From Centroberyx gerrardi (Eukaryota; Chordata; Actinopteri; Beryciformes; Berycidae), in assembly GCF_048128805.1 (NCBI RefSeq), contig NC_136008.1:16905572-16969571 (forward strand): a DNA stretch of 64,000 bases, written 5' to 3'. Below the pieces are notes generated by a model. It worked only from the letters and a program-made list of their open reading frames with translations. It was not told the DNA's origin and did no database searches. The position numbers and the translations under genes are program-made. Shown here in pieces: positions 48,401-59,380 of this stretch. Each line of letters starts with the position of its first letter. The first letter of the stretch is position 1.

Positions 48401-51400
48401 TATATATTTCCTGCCCCAAGACATCTGAACTGCCCGGGCAACCGAACAGGCATAATTCATTCAAAAATATATATATTAGGAGATGAAAATATATTACACA
48501 ACATAAATAATATAAATATGCACAACTGTTGCAATTTAATTTATGTATGCAACCAAAACAATTTTAACAGCAAATTGGACTGTAGAAGACATTTTGGAGT
48601 GGGTGTGCATGCATGTTTCATGTTTTCAAAATACGTTGCCTTGGTATTTCATTGTGTTTCAGTACTCCAGATATTTCACTGGTTCGAACGCCCTCCATTT
48701 CCACAGAGTTTGGATTATTTCTGTTGACAATAACATCCGACTGTGCTTAAGTTTTATGATCATCAAACATCCGAGGCGTTCTTTGCAGTCGGCACAGCTT
48801 TCCACCATGGGTTTCTCACCACTTCATCGAGCAGTTTATTTAGTGTGTTTGATGTCACTCAAGCTGCCATTTGCTGTACTGTATGAGCTAGACCATAAAT
48901 CTTGTAATCAATTTAATGATGGTATGATTGCTGTAAACATAGGAAGAGGCAGTAATGTCAGGCTCTCAGGTTCATGAGACTCCTGGGCTTCGTATTTTCT
49001 CTCTATTCTCATCCTATTAGAGATTCTGACCCTCCCCCTCCATCCCCACTTTCTGCTAGCCTCTCCGCCACCCTCCCCTGTCTCTCACACACAGTTCCTC
49101 TCTTTCCTAGACACATACACACACATTCACGCACGCACGTGCATGCACACACACACCCAACCACACACACATACACACAAACATACACACTGCACTCTTA
49201 TTCACTCTCTCTCTCCATCTCTCACACATTCACACACATACGCACACACACGTAGCTCACAGACTGCAAGGGGGGGGGTTACTGGGCTAGTAGAGACGTG
49301 AGGCTTGAAAAACGTGAAAAGAAAAAGAGGGAGATGGAAGGATGACGACTAGAGAGTGTAAAAGAGAGAGAGAGAGAAAGGAAGAGAGGAGACTTTGAGG
49401 TACAATGGATGCAGCAGCAAGACTGATGCTCTAATATGCAAAGAGAGAAGACTGGAGAATTAGACCATGAATGCAGCAAGAAGGGTAAATGAGTACGTGT
49501 GTGTGTGTCTTCTGTGTGCATGTGCAAGTGTTTGATAGCGTGTGCGCTGGGCGGTTTAGTGTGCTTGTGCTTTAGAGAGCCCACAAGTAAGCATGCATTT
49601 TTTTTTTTTTTTTTTTGGCAGTTTTGTGTCTGGGTGTTTCTGTCGGCGGCTCTGTGAAGACAAAAGGTGAGCTACTGTATCTACGTTGGTGGCAGTCGGG
49701 TAGGTAGGTAGAAAGTAGAATAATAGAATCAATACTATTGTCTGTAACCTACCTGCCGCTGGGCTCTCTGTCTGGCCCCAGCATAGCCAGCCATCAGAGA
49801 GAGAGAGAGGGGGAGAGAGAGAGAAAGAGAGAGAGAGGGAGAGAGAGAGAGAGAGAGAGCTGTTTCAGTACAGAGCAAGCCTGGAACACAGACTCAGACT
49901 CACACTGACTGGGAAAAGAAAGGAAGAGGCTGGCTGTGAGGGGATCATTTCTTACAATTTCACTCACAAGGTGAATACAGATCAAGATTTGGCCATTAAA
50001 AATATATTTCATGTTAATCTTTTATGTAGAGGCTACAAGCGTTTTTAACTCAAACTTTTTCCATCACTAATTATTTAGATCCTTTCCTCTGATACCATTC
50101 TATAATTAAAACAAGTGGCGGTATTTATGTGTAGATATGTGCATGCACTTGTGTACGTAGTTCTTTTCTGTATATACTTGATGTCTAGAGCATGAATGTG
50201 GCATGCTGATGGTGTGTCTGTGTTTGCACATGCTTTTGTGAAAAGCTGTTTAATTAGTGTGCACATGTCTGGGCTACATATTGCAGACAGATCATTTCTG
50301 AGTTTTTGCCTGCTCAACATTTTTTTTTTCCACCCTTTCATTTCAAGTTTGATCTATAGCACTGTACTTTTTCTGTAATTCTCCCTGTCCTTTGACAGCC
50401 TTCAATTGTGCATCTGAAATGAGAAATGGTGCCACTTAAATTCACCTAATTGATTTTTTTTTTTTTTTTTTTCAAAATCAATTAGCTGCTGTCAAAGGAT
50501 TTAAATGTTGTCTTTATGATTGGCCATTTGTCTGATATGCATTTACACCTGCTGTCATATATTATCTTGTAGAATCAAAGTGTTCAACATGAAAATTTGC
50601 ATTTCTGTTGTGTTATGTGTATGAGCTATCTTCCACTGAATTATTGAAATTATTTTTTTTACTAATCCTGACATGAATAATGACATTTGAATCAGTTTTT
50701 ACCTGAAATGCAACCTCTACCGCAGACAAATACATAATTCATTTCTAGGTGAAGTTATGATAAATGTCTCTATTATTCCCTCTGGTCTGTTCCAGCTGCC
50801 ATTTCTGTCAGATCCGGCATTACCTAAAATGATCTAAAATCACACATACGTTTTCCAAATTCTTGAAGCCTTCATTTAGGCCTGTAGCATATAAAATCAA
50901 CCTGTAGGTAATGCATATAAAAATGCTGTTCATTTGATGCAGCACATTACATACGCACATTGCACCTTTATTCACATCCACACACAGATTTTTTATACAA
51001 AGAGAAAGTATGTTACCGAGACAGATGTATCATAAAATGCGCATTTTTCCATATTCCACACTATTAGGACAATTTTTATTTCAGTCTTTCCCAGTCAATA
51101 TGTGTCATTCTGTCTGTCTACCAGCAGGTGGCATTGGCTTGTAATATCTCTACGCAATGAATTGTCTTTCTGCTCTAAAATGTATGTATTGCATTGATAA
51201 TTTGTCTGTATTGATAACAAAAGAAGAACATTTCGATGGTAGGTTCATATTTCGTAGGTGTTTGACTGTCTTTTAAAGTGCTGTTGTCTCACTTCACTCA
51301 GACAGATTGACGTCTTACAGATTTGCCCAAATGGATTCAGATCTTCCTTGTCCTGCCCTTCTCCTTTCCCCGTCTTCATAACCATGAAAAACTTGTTTCA

Positions 51401-52178
51401 TCTTAGCTGGTAAGTAAGAACACAGATCCTGTTTTACTCTTTTCTTGGAACTGTTAAAAACAAGAACTGCATGCAGATGTTATCAAGCTTTTGAGATCAA
51501 TGCAATGTAAAATTCCCCTGACTTTGATTTCATTTTGGTTGACTAATTTCCTGTACAGGGGAGCATTGGAGGATGGAACTATGAAAGTTATACCTCAGCA
51601 ATAACTAAGAATCAAGATGGATTTGATATAATGTTTTCAGATCCTTTTCACGACATGCATATCATGTTCTAAGGTAAGATTCTGTTTACGTTTTACATAT
51701 GTGTGAGTTTAAATGAGCTTTTAGCTTAATGAGCTCTCTCAAAAGCTATTATGCATTAATCGTTTTCAGTGCTCAATTCATAACGTTGAAAATGCAATGT
51801 TAAATTACATTTAGCAGCCATTAAAATGAATTGATTTTGTCTCGTCCACTGTGTGCTACACTGCAGCATTGTTGATATTCTATGTACCTGTTGTGAAAAA
51901 TGGTTTGCTTCTGATAGGTGTTCTGTAAGACAAAAGGTTTACTGTACAGATAAAAGGTGGACAAATATGGCAATAAGGATTATTGTTAGATATTCTGTAT
52001 TAATTGAACTGATCAGTTTTGCTTCAATTCTGCAGCAAACCAAGAGGCTGGTTGGTGCCGCAGAATCCAAATGTCAGATGAGGTCATATCTTTGTCTCAT
52101 TGCAGTGACTATGCGGTTCTTTCTTTTTGAAAGACATTTTGTCTATCAGTCTTTTTGTAAGTTCCCTGTGTATTTTCA
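45441..52178. other. Between let-7 and miR-125a; no protein gene recognised
   Basis: Presumed body of the primary microRNA transcript. Contains CA-rich sequence at about 49110-49255, GA-rich tracts at 49350-49385 and 49797-49860, and T-runs near 49597 and 50455. No coding exon. Confidence 0.45.
47305..47480 (-). mobile_element. Possible LINE-derived repeat fragment
   Basis: TTCAGAATCACTTTATTTGT followed by CATGTGCAATAAATATACAG and then AATGAGTCTTTGTGGC resembles a widespread fish repeat that reads as a LINE 3' end on the minus strand. Assigned from memory of the motif only. Confidence 0.4.
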
Positions 52179-52179
52179 T

Positions 52180-52275
52180 TTCCCAGTATGCCCCTCTGTC
52201 CCTGAGACCCTTAACCTGTGAGGTCAAAGCAGGTCACAGGTGAGGTCCTCGGGAACAGGGCTGCATTCAGTTTCA
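52180..52275 (+). ncRNA. mir125a: miR-125a precursor
   Basis: The 5' arm at 52199-52220 (TCCCTGAGACCCTTAACCTG and TG) is, to my knowledge, identical to zebrafish miR-125a. The 3' arm at 52236-52257 (ACAGGTGAGGTCCTCGGGAA and CA) is a clear miR-125a-3p. The arms pair with few mismatches around a 15-base loop, and GCCC/GGGC extends the stem outside. This is the vertebrate lin-4 homologue family. It lies about 2.3 kb upstream of the spaca6 ATG on the same strand, as in mammals where miR-125a sits in the SPACA6 locus. Confidence 0.97.
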
Positions 52276-54492
52276 ACGTGCCATAAAAAAGGAGTGTTTT
52301 GTAAAAAATGAGCCTATTTCTCCTCAGTAAAATGAGTGTCTACTGAAAATCCTCTGTTTAAATGTTTGATGTTCCCTTTGGTATTATCACCACCGCTTCA
52401 AACAGCTTCAAATACTGGAATCTTACAAAGTAAACTCTCAGATGTTACTGTGATGTGATGTCTCATTTTATTACAGATCTAATAAAAATGTTTCATTCAC
52501 AGTCCTCAGTATCCAACTGTATGTCTCTTCAGTATGTTGGCTGTTCTGAAGTGTTTCTTGTAACTACATACAACGTCTATCATGTCGAATGATATGATCA
52601 AGCCCTGGCAGACTGAATTCATGGTCAAGAAGACAGCAAGTCCTCCTACAGCAGAAGAATTCTCAGGGGGCCAACCCTATTGGCTGGCTTCGTGTTAGAG
52701 CCCTCATTGGGGGCCAGTAGGAAGACAGCCGAGGGTTGTGACCCCGTCATATTTGTCATCTTCTAAAATCTATTGGAGTCAGATTGCTTGTTGGTACGAC
52801 ATATGCAAGTTGCTGTACTGTGAAAGTATTGTATGAGTCACTCTGTGTGTTACCTGATTAATTAAAGAAGGCAAAAAGTGGTTTCATGTGTGAATTTGTG
52901 ACAAAAGCAAGCGATGCCTGACTACCTGATAACAAAAAGCTTCAGAGGTGTTAAGTATGCAATGATCTCCTGCAACACAGTTTTTTTTTTCCTTCAAATT
53001 CATCCTCTTATGTACTATCTTTGCGAGGCAGAGCCCAGTGGACCGATTTTACCTGAAGCACCAATCTCTGTCTTGATTGTACAGCTTAATTGTGTGACTA
53101 TTATTCCCATTTCTTTTCTTTTATTTCTATGTAAGTGTGTCATCTTCCAAAACATGCTCTATAAAATTGTGTCCTGTTCTGACGCACAGCAGTTTCTTTG
53201 GCAACTCAACATTTTATTGCGCTGTGAATGAGCGTATTTTATGTCCTTGTATATACTGTAGACATGTATGAGGAGATTCTATCAAAGTGCCCTTGTCGCC
53301 AGACACATGCTGTATACAAACACCCACACACGCTAACACACACAGAGACACACACACACACATTCGGGACATTCCATGTTGAACTGTCTGACTAGCTATC
53401 TGACTTTGGCAGTCCTGGAGCAGACTCTTGCCTAATATTGATTGGGTTGTCTGTGTGGAGACAGATGAATGCATTAGTACCCAGCTCACCCTGCCACTGG
53501 AAATATATTAAGTTCATGTATTAGGCACCCTGTCTGGTTACCATGGAGATGCACCGGGAGTGAGGGACTGGGGAGGAGGGGTCGGGGGGGGGAGGATGGG
53601 AAAGGATGGGAGAGGAGTGGGGGATACAGGATGCGATGAGGCAGTAGACTTGATTTGTAGTCCCACACTCTCTTCTCTCTGTCTCTGTTTGTCACACGTG
53701 TCTTTTCGTGCCTCTTTCACCTATCTTTCTATCCTCTTTCTCCTCACTTTTTTCCTCCTCTATTATACCCCCTTTGTTTTCTTTACTTTTTTTTCCCTTC
53801 ATGTTCTGCTATCTCTTTTGTCTGGCGTTCTTTCCCCCCCTTACTTTTTAAATTTCTGCAGCCCCACGAGCGAGGATTGGCACTTTCTCCGCTGCTCATT
53901 ATCCTATTGATTTTGGTGTCCTCTGCTGCGCTGCGTTTTTATCCCTCTTTTTCTACTTGGCTTTCATTCTCAGTTTCCCCATCTCTAGACCACCAGTTAG
54001 ACTTTATCCTTTATATATTTCTCTCGGGTTTTCTTGCAGACAGTCTTCCCACTTTATCCCTCTACGTACATAAGCATTTAACTCTCTCTTCATCTGCCCC
54101 TCTCCCTCCCCCCTCCCGCCTTGGCTCACTCCATCTCTGTGCTCTGCAGTAAAACTGGTGCATTGAGGCAGCAGGAAATGGGGACTAGAGACAATAGAAT
54201 GGAGGGAAGTAGAGGGGAGGCTGTGATGCTCTCCTCTCACCACCCAAGCATGTTGAGAAAATGTGTGAGCAGGATACATTCAAAACCCCACTGTTTATTT
54301 CACTTGGGATATTAGGCTCTGTCTCTACTATGGGCATCAAATTCATAGTAACAGCTTTGATTACAGCAGCTTCTCCTGGAATGTGAAACCTTCGGAATTC
54401 CCACCCTCTTAGCCATTATGACATCATGCCTTGAATTATATGGGTGAATGTGGCTTCAGAGTGAAACATTTTCCACACAATGTTACTGTAAA
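52276..54492. other. Upstream region of spaca6
   Basis: No supported coding exon between miR-125a and the spaca6 start. Contains a short CA tract near 53337-53361 and CT-rich sequence at 53660-54130. spaca6 5' UTR and promoter are expected near 54.4 kb, but no core promoter element stands out. The open frames at 53560-54315 are pyrimidine-rich shadows. Confidence 0.4.
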
Positions 54493-54706
54493 ATGTGGAA
54501 GTCTGTTTTGTGGGTCCTGCATGCCAGCTTGCTGTTCAGCCCGTCTCTAAGCTGTTATCAGTGCTTGGTTGACGTGGGAGACAGTCTCCGGCTGTGTTGG
54601 GGCCACGTTTTGACTGAATACAATATTAGGAACGTTGACTCCTGCTTTAGGAAGCTGGACCGTATATTCAACAACAATGAAAGAGTAATTGAAGCTGGCA
54701 GAGTGG
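54493..54706 (+). CDS. spaca6: spaca6 coding exon 1
   Basis: Signal peptide MWKSVLWVLHASLLFSPSLS, then mature CYQCLVDVGDSLRLCW. Ends with one base of a Gly codon at donor GTGAGG. Confidence 0.92.
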
Positions 54707-57700
54707 GTGAGGATTAGTCCTTTTTGTTCTCATGGCACACACGATAAAATCAGTAAATTTAATTCATAATAATTATCAAATCACAAGTAATAGGTTGGGT
54801 GCATCTGGACATGTAGGAAGGAAGCTGGCTTGTGATTATGTGATATGTGTTCATCTTTCAGGAAAAGGCTATGATGAGCAGCTGAAGAAAATCCTGTATG
54901 CGGAGATCCTGCCCATGGTAGAGGAGTTTGACAAGAAGCTGAATAATGGTATCTAGCCATCTGCCTTGTTAGCCACATAACTACACAAGTAAATTAGTCT
55001 TAGAGCCTTGGAAGTGTTAAGTATGGCCAGAAATGGAGGGGAGTTAGAAATGAGAGAATCAAAAATGACGCCCTAGAGCACACACTTCAGCAAGATATGT
55101 TGAGCCAAATATTTCTGTCTTCCTCCTCCTCCTACTCCTCCTTTCCATCCATCAGATACAGTATATGAGGAAAGGCTGCAGACAGCGGCAGACAATTTCA
55201 TTGCAGCTGCCTCCAAACTGCCTAGAGGTGAGACATGTCCCCTTCCCCTCTCCTTCATCTTTTCATCTATAGTAATGCCCATATTAGGTCATTACATCTC
55301 CCTCTGATCTCGATAAGGACACCACTTACTTTCTTACAGCTTCACAAATTGCTGTGGAGAACAAAAGGCAGCAGTCAGGTTGAACTGACTTGTATTTCAG
55401 TACACTTGTGATAAATCTAGTAATCTGATCTACATCACATTTGGTCATCTAAGTCAACTAAATCTGTGATAACGAACTGTCTTGCATTGTTTTCACAGTC
55501 TCCGGATGTTTCCCTCCATGCGGTTAGTACCTTCGGTCCATTTTGTCTGTTCTAATTCATAATTTCTGTCTGGGAAACTTATATTTACAGTATGCATGTT
55601 GTTAGAAACAGAATATCTTCAGCTGCCACTGTCAATATAGAAAGTTAGCTTGACCCTAAAGTTTCAGGGGTAGGCAGTAATTGTTCCTTTCTGTATACTG
55701 TGCTATTTCCTCACTGTACTCTTGGTCTTGTCTGTGTCATGTTTTAATTTTATGGGTCCATCAGGTTTTCAGAAAGCAGGCACTGTATACAACTGTATTA
55801 CCTGCCAGTATGACTCCTGTGAGTTCCCTCTAGACTGTCCAGGTGAGTACTAATGATGTCTCCAACACACTTGAGTCAAAAAAAAATACTGGATTACTGA
55901 TCCTGTTACATCACCATTTTAAACTGAAAAATTATGGGATACTAATCCAGACTTGACACAGTCTTACATAACTGTATTTTCACCTTCACAAGCATCCACT
56001 TGGTGCTTCTGATCCTTGAAATGCTCTTAGCAGAAAGTCGGGATTTGAAAAAGCGACCGAGGCTAGGTTTTATTTCCACACATAATATCTTTTGCACCGA
56101 GCCCCCAAGGTACTCTTTAAGTCCTTGGCTTCTTTATGCAAGGTGACAGTTGACTCCCACACACCATGGTATTCGTATCAACCCTGTACAGCACAGTCAC
56201 TGTTTAGCATATCATCACTTTTACTCCACTCCTCAGAGACTGGGCTTAAGTATTATCATTAGGAGGGCTCAGACTGCAAGAGCTCCCCCCTGTGAATGTT
56301 ATGTACGTGTTTGTGTGCATGTTTGTGTGCATGTTTGTGTGCGTGCCTTGTGTATGTGTGGGTGGGTACGTGTTTGTTTCAGTTACAGAAATCAAAGTAA
56401 TGGAGAACAACAGGACTCGTATGTGGTGCGATGTGCCATTTCCCTTACCTGAAGATATTGAGGTGATCTGGAGGTATGCAGCAGAGGTACGTCTGACTTA
56501 GGCATGGTTCAACATTCAGGGTCGCTGCACTGCAATGTAATTTCCAATTCAATTCCTGGAATTGGAATTGGAATTGCCCCCAGCTCTAAGGAAACACAAT
56601 TGGAATGACAGGAATTGAATTCCATTAAATTCCATGAAATTCCACTTCTAAGGCTGTCTTGACATGCTAAACATTATAAATCAAACAATCAAATAAAAGA
56701 CAGTTAAACAAATCAATGACATGCAATCATAATGTATGTATTATGGTTATATGTTATGCAGCAAATACCACCTGAAAAGTACCTTTAACATATTCAGTAT
56801 TCAATATTGATAATATATAACACCACATTTAATCTCAGATATGTGGTAAGAAAAAAAAAAGCATGGAATTTCCCAGAATTTTATTGAATGAATTAATTCA
56901 ATTCCAATTCTGTTTCCTGAAGGTTTTTTTTTTTTTTTCAAATTCCAATTCCAGTTCCTCAGCTGAATTGGAATTGATTAGGTCATTCATGAATTGACCC
57001 CGACCCTGGTGCATAATCACATAAATGATCCATGCCAACAGAATGTTCACCCAGCTTTGTTATATTTCTGACAGGTGAAAACGCAGCAGGTGGATCAGTT
57101 TAAAGAGGTGACTGTGGGGGTGGACAGGCTCTACTCCATCCCCTCAGCCAGCTTGCAGCATCAGGGAACCTACCAGTGTGAGATCTACTCAGGCCAGCAT
57201 TCCATAGTCAGACTGTACTACTACCTCACAGGTAACAACACATACCAACACATACAATATATCACCACACATTGTGACATTCTTCTGAGCTCAACTCAAG
57301 GACAAGGACTCACAATGTTGGTGGCTAGGGCTAGAATGAATTGTTTGTGTTTGTGGCCATGATTTAGAGCAAGTAAGTGTTTATACTATTTTTTTCTTTC
57401 TTTCTTTTTTATGTCATTTTACTAGACAAATCATGTAATTTTTGTGTTTTATGTAAAGCACATTTGAATTTGCCTTGTGTATGAAATGTGCTATATAAAT
57501 AAAGTTTGTCTTGCCTTGCCTATCACTGGCTTGATGATAATTATACCAAAATCTCATAAGGAATTATTACAACTTTTAAAGACTTAATAAATCAGGAATC
57601 TTCACCTCTTGTATCCTCAACAAAATTCCCGTCAAACTCCTTATCGTCTACAATTTTTGCTTATGTTACACCCTCTCTCCTTTACCAAATCCTTTATGTC

Positions 57701-58239
57701 TCATTTGTGTTCACACCCCCCTCCCAATATTCCTTCTCACCATCTCTCTCCACCTCTTTCTCCAAGTGACACCCCAGGTTGTGGTAGGCCAGGCAGAGCT
57801 GCAGGAGATATTCGACCTGTCTCTGCTCCCAGGAGGGCGGATAGTCCCCGTGCCTGGTGGTCCTCCCCACTCCCTCCCCCTCCTCCCCTCGCATGTGCTT
57901 CTCACCGCCTGTCTGACTGCTTCGCTGCTGCTGCTATTCCTCTCCCTGGGGTAATACAGAGCTATTATTTGCACAATATGAGACATATACGGCAAAGAGA
58001 CAGGGATACGCATACTTTTCCAATGAATTCAAGATGTCCCTAGCTATTCTGCATAATATACAGCTAAGAGGACTGCATATTATGAGGTTATAGAGTGGTA
58101 TCATGTCTCTCACTTTGTCTCTGGACATTTCAGGGTTCTGTACTGGTGGTCAATATCAGAGAGCACAAGTGATGGTGAGCAGGCTGAGGGAGGTGAAGAC
58201 TCAAGATGCCCAGTTAGGGAGATATACGTGGTGCAATAA
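54493..58239 (+). CDS. spaca6: spaca6: sperm acrosome membrane-associated protein 6 (10 coding exons, spliced)
   Basis: Single-pass sperm surface protein of the IZUMO/SPACA6 class, needed for gamete fusion in mammals and fish. The joined CDS is 54493-54706, 54862-54948, 55156-55227, 55340-55378, 55499-55522, 55765-55842, 56383-56486, 57075-57231, 57767-57950 and 58134-58239: 1065 bases, 354 residues (human about 324), phase-consistent throughout. It has a signal peptide (residues 1-20, ending SPSLS) and then a four-helix-type domain opening with CYQC. A double-CxxC hinge follows (CFPPCG, then CITC and DSCEFPLDCP, nearly the human CDLPLDCP). One Ig-like domain has its cysteines in MWCDVPF and YQCEIYS. 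The TM helix is about residues 300-319 (LTASLLLLFLSL), with a short acidic cytoplasmic tail. The start at 54493 is preferred over the in-frame ATG at 54448 because it gives a proper signal peptide. Confidence 0.96.
54862..54948 (+). CDS. spaca6: spaca6 coding exon 2
   Basis: 87 bases, phase 1 to phase 1; acceptor TTTCAG, donor GTATCT. Encodes KGYDEQLKKILYAEILPMVE, part of the helical bundle. Confidence 0.93.
55156..55227 (+). CDS. spaca6: spaca6 coding exon 3
   Basis: 72 bases, phase 1-1; acceptor CATCAG, donor GTGAGA. Encodes TVYEERLQTAADNFIAAASK then LPR; amphipathic helix. Confidence 0.92.
55340..55378 (+). CDS. spaca6: spaca6 coding exon 4 (39 bases)
   Basis: Small in-frame exon between TTACAG and GTTGAA, phase 1-1, encoding SQIAVENKRQQS. 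Skipping it would keep the frame, so it may be alternatively used. The donor is weak. Confidence 0.75.
55499..55522 (+). CDS. spaca6: spaca6 coding microexon 5 (24 bases)
   Basis: Microexon between TTCACAG and GTTAGT, phase 1-1. It encodes SGCFPPC, the first half of the conserved CxxxCG hinge (human ACIPPCG). The motif match makes this exon secure despite its size. Confidence 0.9.
55765..55842 (+). CDS. spaca6: spaca6 coding exon 6
   Basis: 78 bases, phase 1-1; acceptor CATCAG, donor GTGAGT. Encodes FQKAGTVYNCITCQYDSCEF then PLDCP, the cysteine-rich hinge diagnostic for SPACA6. Confidence 0.95.
56383..56486 (+). CDS. spaca6: spaca6 coding exon 7 (Ig domain, first half)
   Basis: 104 bases; acceptor TTTCAG, donor GTACGT. 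Encodes TEIKVMENNRTRMWCDVPFP then PEDIEVIWRYAAE, with one Ig cysteine, a tryptophan and an N-glycosylation sequon (NNRT). Confidence 0.95.
56517..57008. mobile_element. Non-autonomous DNA transposon in spaca6 intron 7
   Basis: Starts CAGGGTCG and ends CGACCCTG, perfect 8-base terminal inverted repeats. Subterminal repeats of AATTCCAATTC and GAATTGGAATT occur on both sides. Non-coding, about 490 bases. Confidence 0.75.
57075..57231 (+). CDS. spaca6: spaca6 coding exon 8 (Ig domain, second half)
   Basis: 157 bases; acceptor GACAG, donor GTAACA. Encodes the rest of the Ig-like domain with GTYQCEIYSGQ (second cysteine) and IVRLYYYLT. Confidence 0.95.
57440..57525 (+). mobile_element. LINE 3' tail in spaca6 intron 8
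   Basis: TGTAAAGCACATTTGAATTTG then ATGAAATGTGCTATATAAAT and AAAGTTTGTCTTGCCTTGCC is the characteristic 3' end of fish L2-type LINEs with its short tandem tail. Confidence 0.7.
57767..57950 (+). CDS. spaca6: spaca6 coding exon 9 (stalk and transmembrane)
   Basis: 184 bases; acceptor TCCAAG, donor GTAATA. Encodes a proline-rich stalk (IVPVPGGPPHSLPLLPS) and the hydrophobic helix VLLTACLTASLLLLFLSL. Confidence 0.93.
58134..58239 (+). CDS. spaca6: spaca6 coding exon 10 (cytoplasmic tail, stop)
   Basis: 106 bases; acceptor TTTCAG. Encodes VLYWWSISESTSDGEQAEGG, then an acidic tail ending REIYVVQ and TAA at 58237-58239. Confidence 0.9.
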
Positions 58240-58240
58240 A
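58235..58240 (+). terminator. AATAAA polyadenylation hexamer overlapping the spaca6 stop codon
   Basis: GTG-CAA-TAA-A contains AATAAA across the stop codon. No other AATAAA was seen in the next 300 bases. If used, the 3' UTR would be only about 15-25 bases. Confidence 0.45.
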
Positions 58241-58579
58241 GCCATTTCATCAAGCCTCTGCTCGTCCACTGAAGGTTACGTCATAGCTTACAGAAGCCTG
58301 TATCTGACTCCTTCCACCACTAGAGGGCAGGACACACATCTTTATCACAGATATCCAGTCCACACATTGTATGTTCCACTGATGACCACATTTAAGACTG
58401 CAGTTTATATTCAACAGAAGATTTAGAGCAGTTTTCTACAATTTCCCTACAATTACTACAAGTTTTGCTCTTCAGCTAAATCATTCAGATTTTAGACTCT
58501 TTGTTTTTTTCAATTTTCTTTTTTTTTTTTTGGAATCACAAAATTGAAAGTTGGTCTCGGACACAAAACATTTTTACTT

Positions 58580-59380
58580 TTCATTGCAGCATCATGCCAC
58601 AGGTTGACTGACATGAAGGAGATGAAAGTGAGGGCTGGACTTGCTTCTAATTGGTCGATGGGACTCGTCCCGCCCATCGTCCCACCTCACCTTTTTGTGT
58701 TGGTCATGTGTTCAGATTTGGCAGCTGCTCCGGCGGCTCTGGGAGGTGGGGGAGCCACAGCTAGACCTGATTTGGTGGGGGGGAGACAAGAATGCTGTAT
58801 TGGGATGTTGTGGGTGCCTGCTCATGCACAGGTAGAAGGTAACGAGGGTGCAGATAGGGCAGCCAAGGAAGCAGGATGTTGGGAGGATGGAGTGATGTAG
58901 TATCATCACAGAAGGACTCCATAACCAGCGGCAGAGGGGACAGGAGAGAGGGAGTAAAGAGAGGCATTTCTTAAATATCCAGCCATCAATGAGGGAAGGA
59001 AGCAGAGCTGTGATGAGCAGGGAGGATGAGGTAAAGCTGACTAGGCTGAGGCTGGGGCACTTTGGGCTGGGTAGTGGACTGGTGTTGGTTGGGAAACACT
59101 GGAATGGAAAGTGTACAGAGTGCTGGGTAATGGAGACAGTGAGTCATGTGATGCTGCAGTGACCTTGCTGCGGGAGGGGAAGAAGAGAGCTATCTGGAGA
59201 GTTGGCTGATATGTGTGTAAAAACCTTTTCCTTAAGAGTGCTGTTTGGAGAAAGTGAGCGCCAAAGTCAAATTGCCAAGAACATAATAAACTTCCTATGC
59301 CTTCCTCTGACCTGTATTGAAGGATATAGGCTCAAACAGTGCCAACTAGCCAATGGAGCCTCTAATTAACCAAAGGGAGG
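58580..59380 (+). pseudogene. LINE retrotransposon remnant: RNase H and C-terminal region
   Basis: A frame near 58805-58880 reads LWVPAHAQVEGNEGADRAAK, the RNase H catalytic-region motif of I/Nimb-type non-LTR elements (WVPAHxGVxGNExAD). Downstream, 59038-59160 reads LTRLRLGHFGLGSG and later CTECWVMETVSHVMLQ, the cysteine/histidine C-terminus typical of the same elements. Stops and frame changes show it is dead. It lies just downstream of spaca6 on the same strand. Confidence 0.8.

Noticed and set aside
51853..52221. Plus-strand 122-codon frame
   Set aside because: Its end overlaps the miR-125a mature arm and it has no recognisable protein features.
54448..54492. Upstream in-frame ATG for spaca6
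   Set aside because: Would put 15 polar residues before the signal peptide; the ATG at 54493 gives a standard one.
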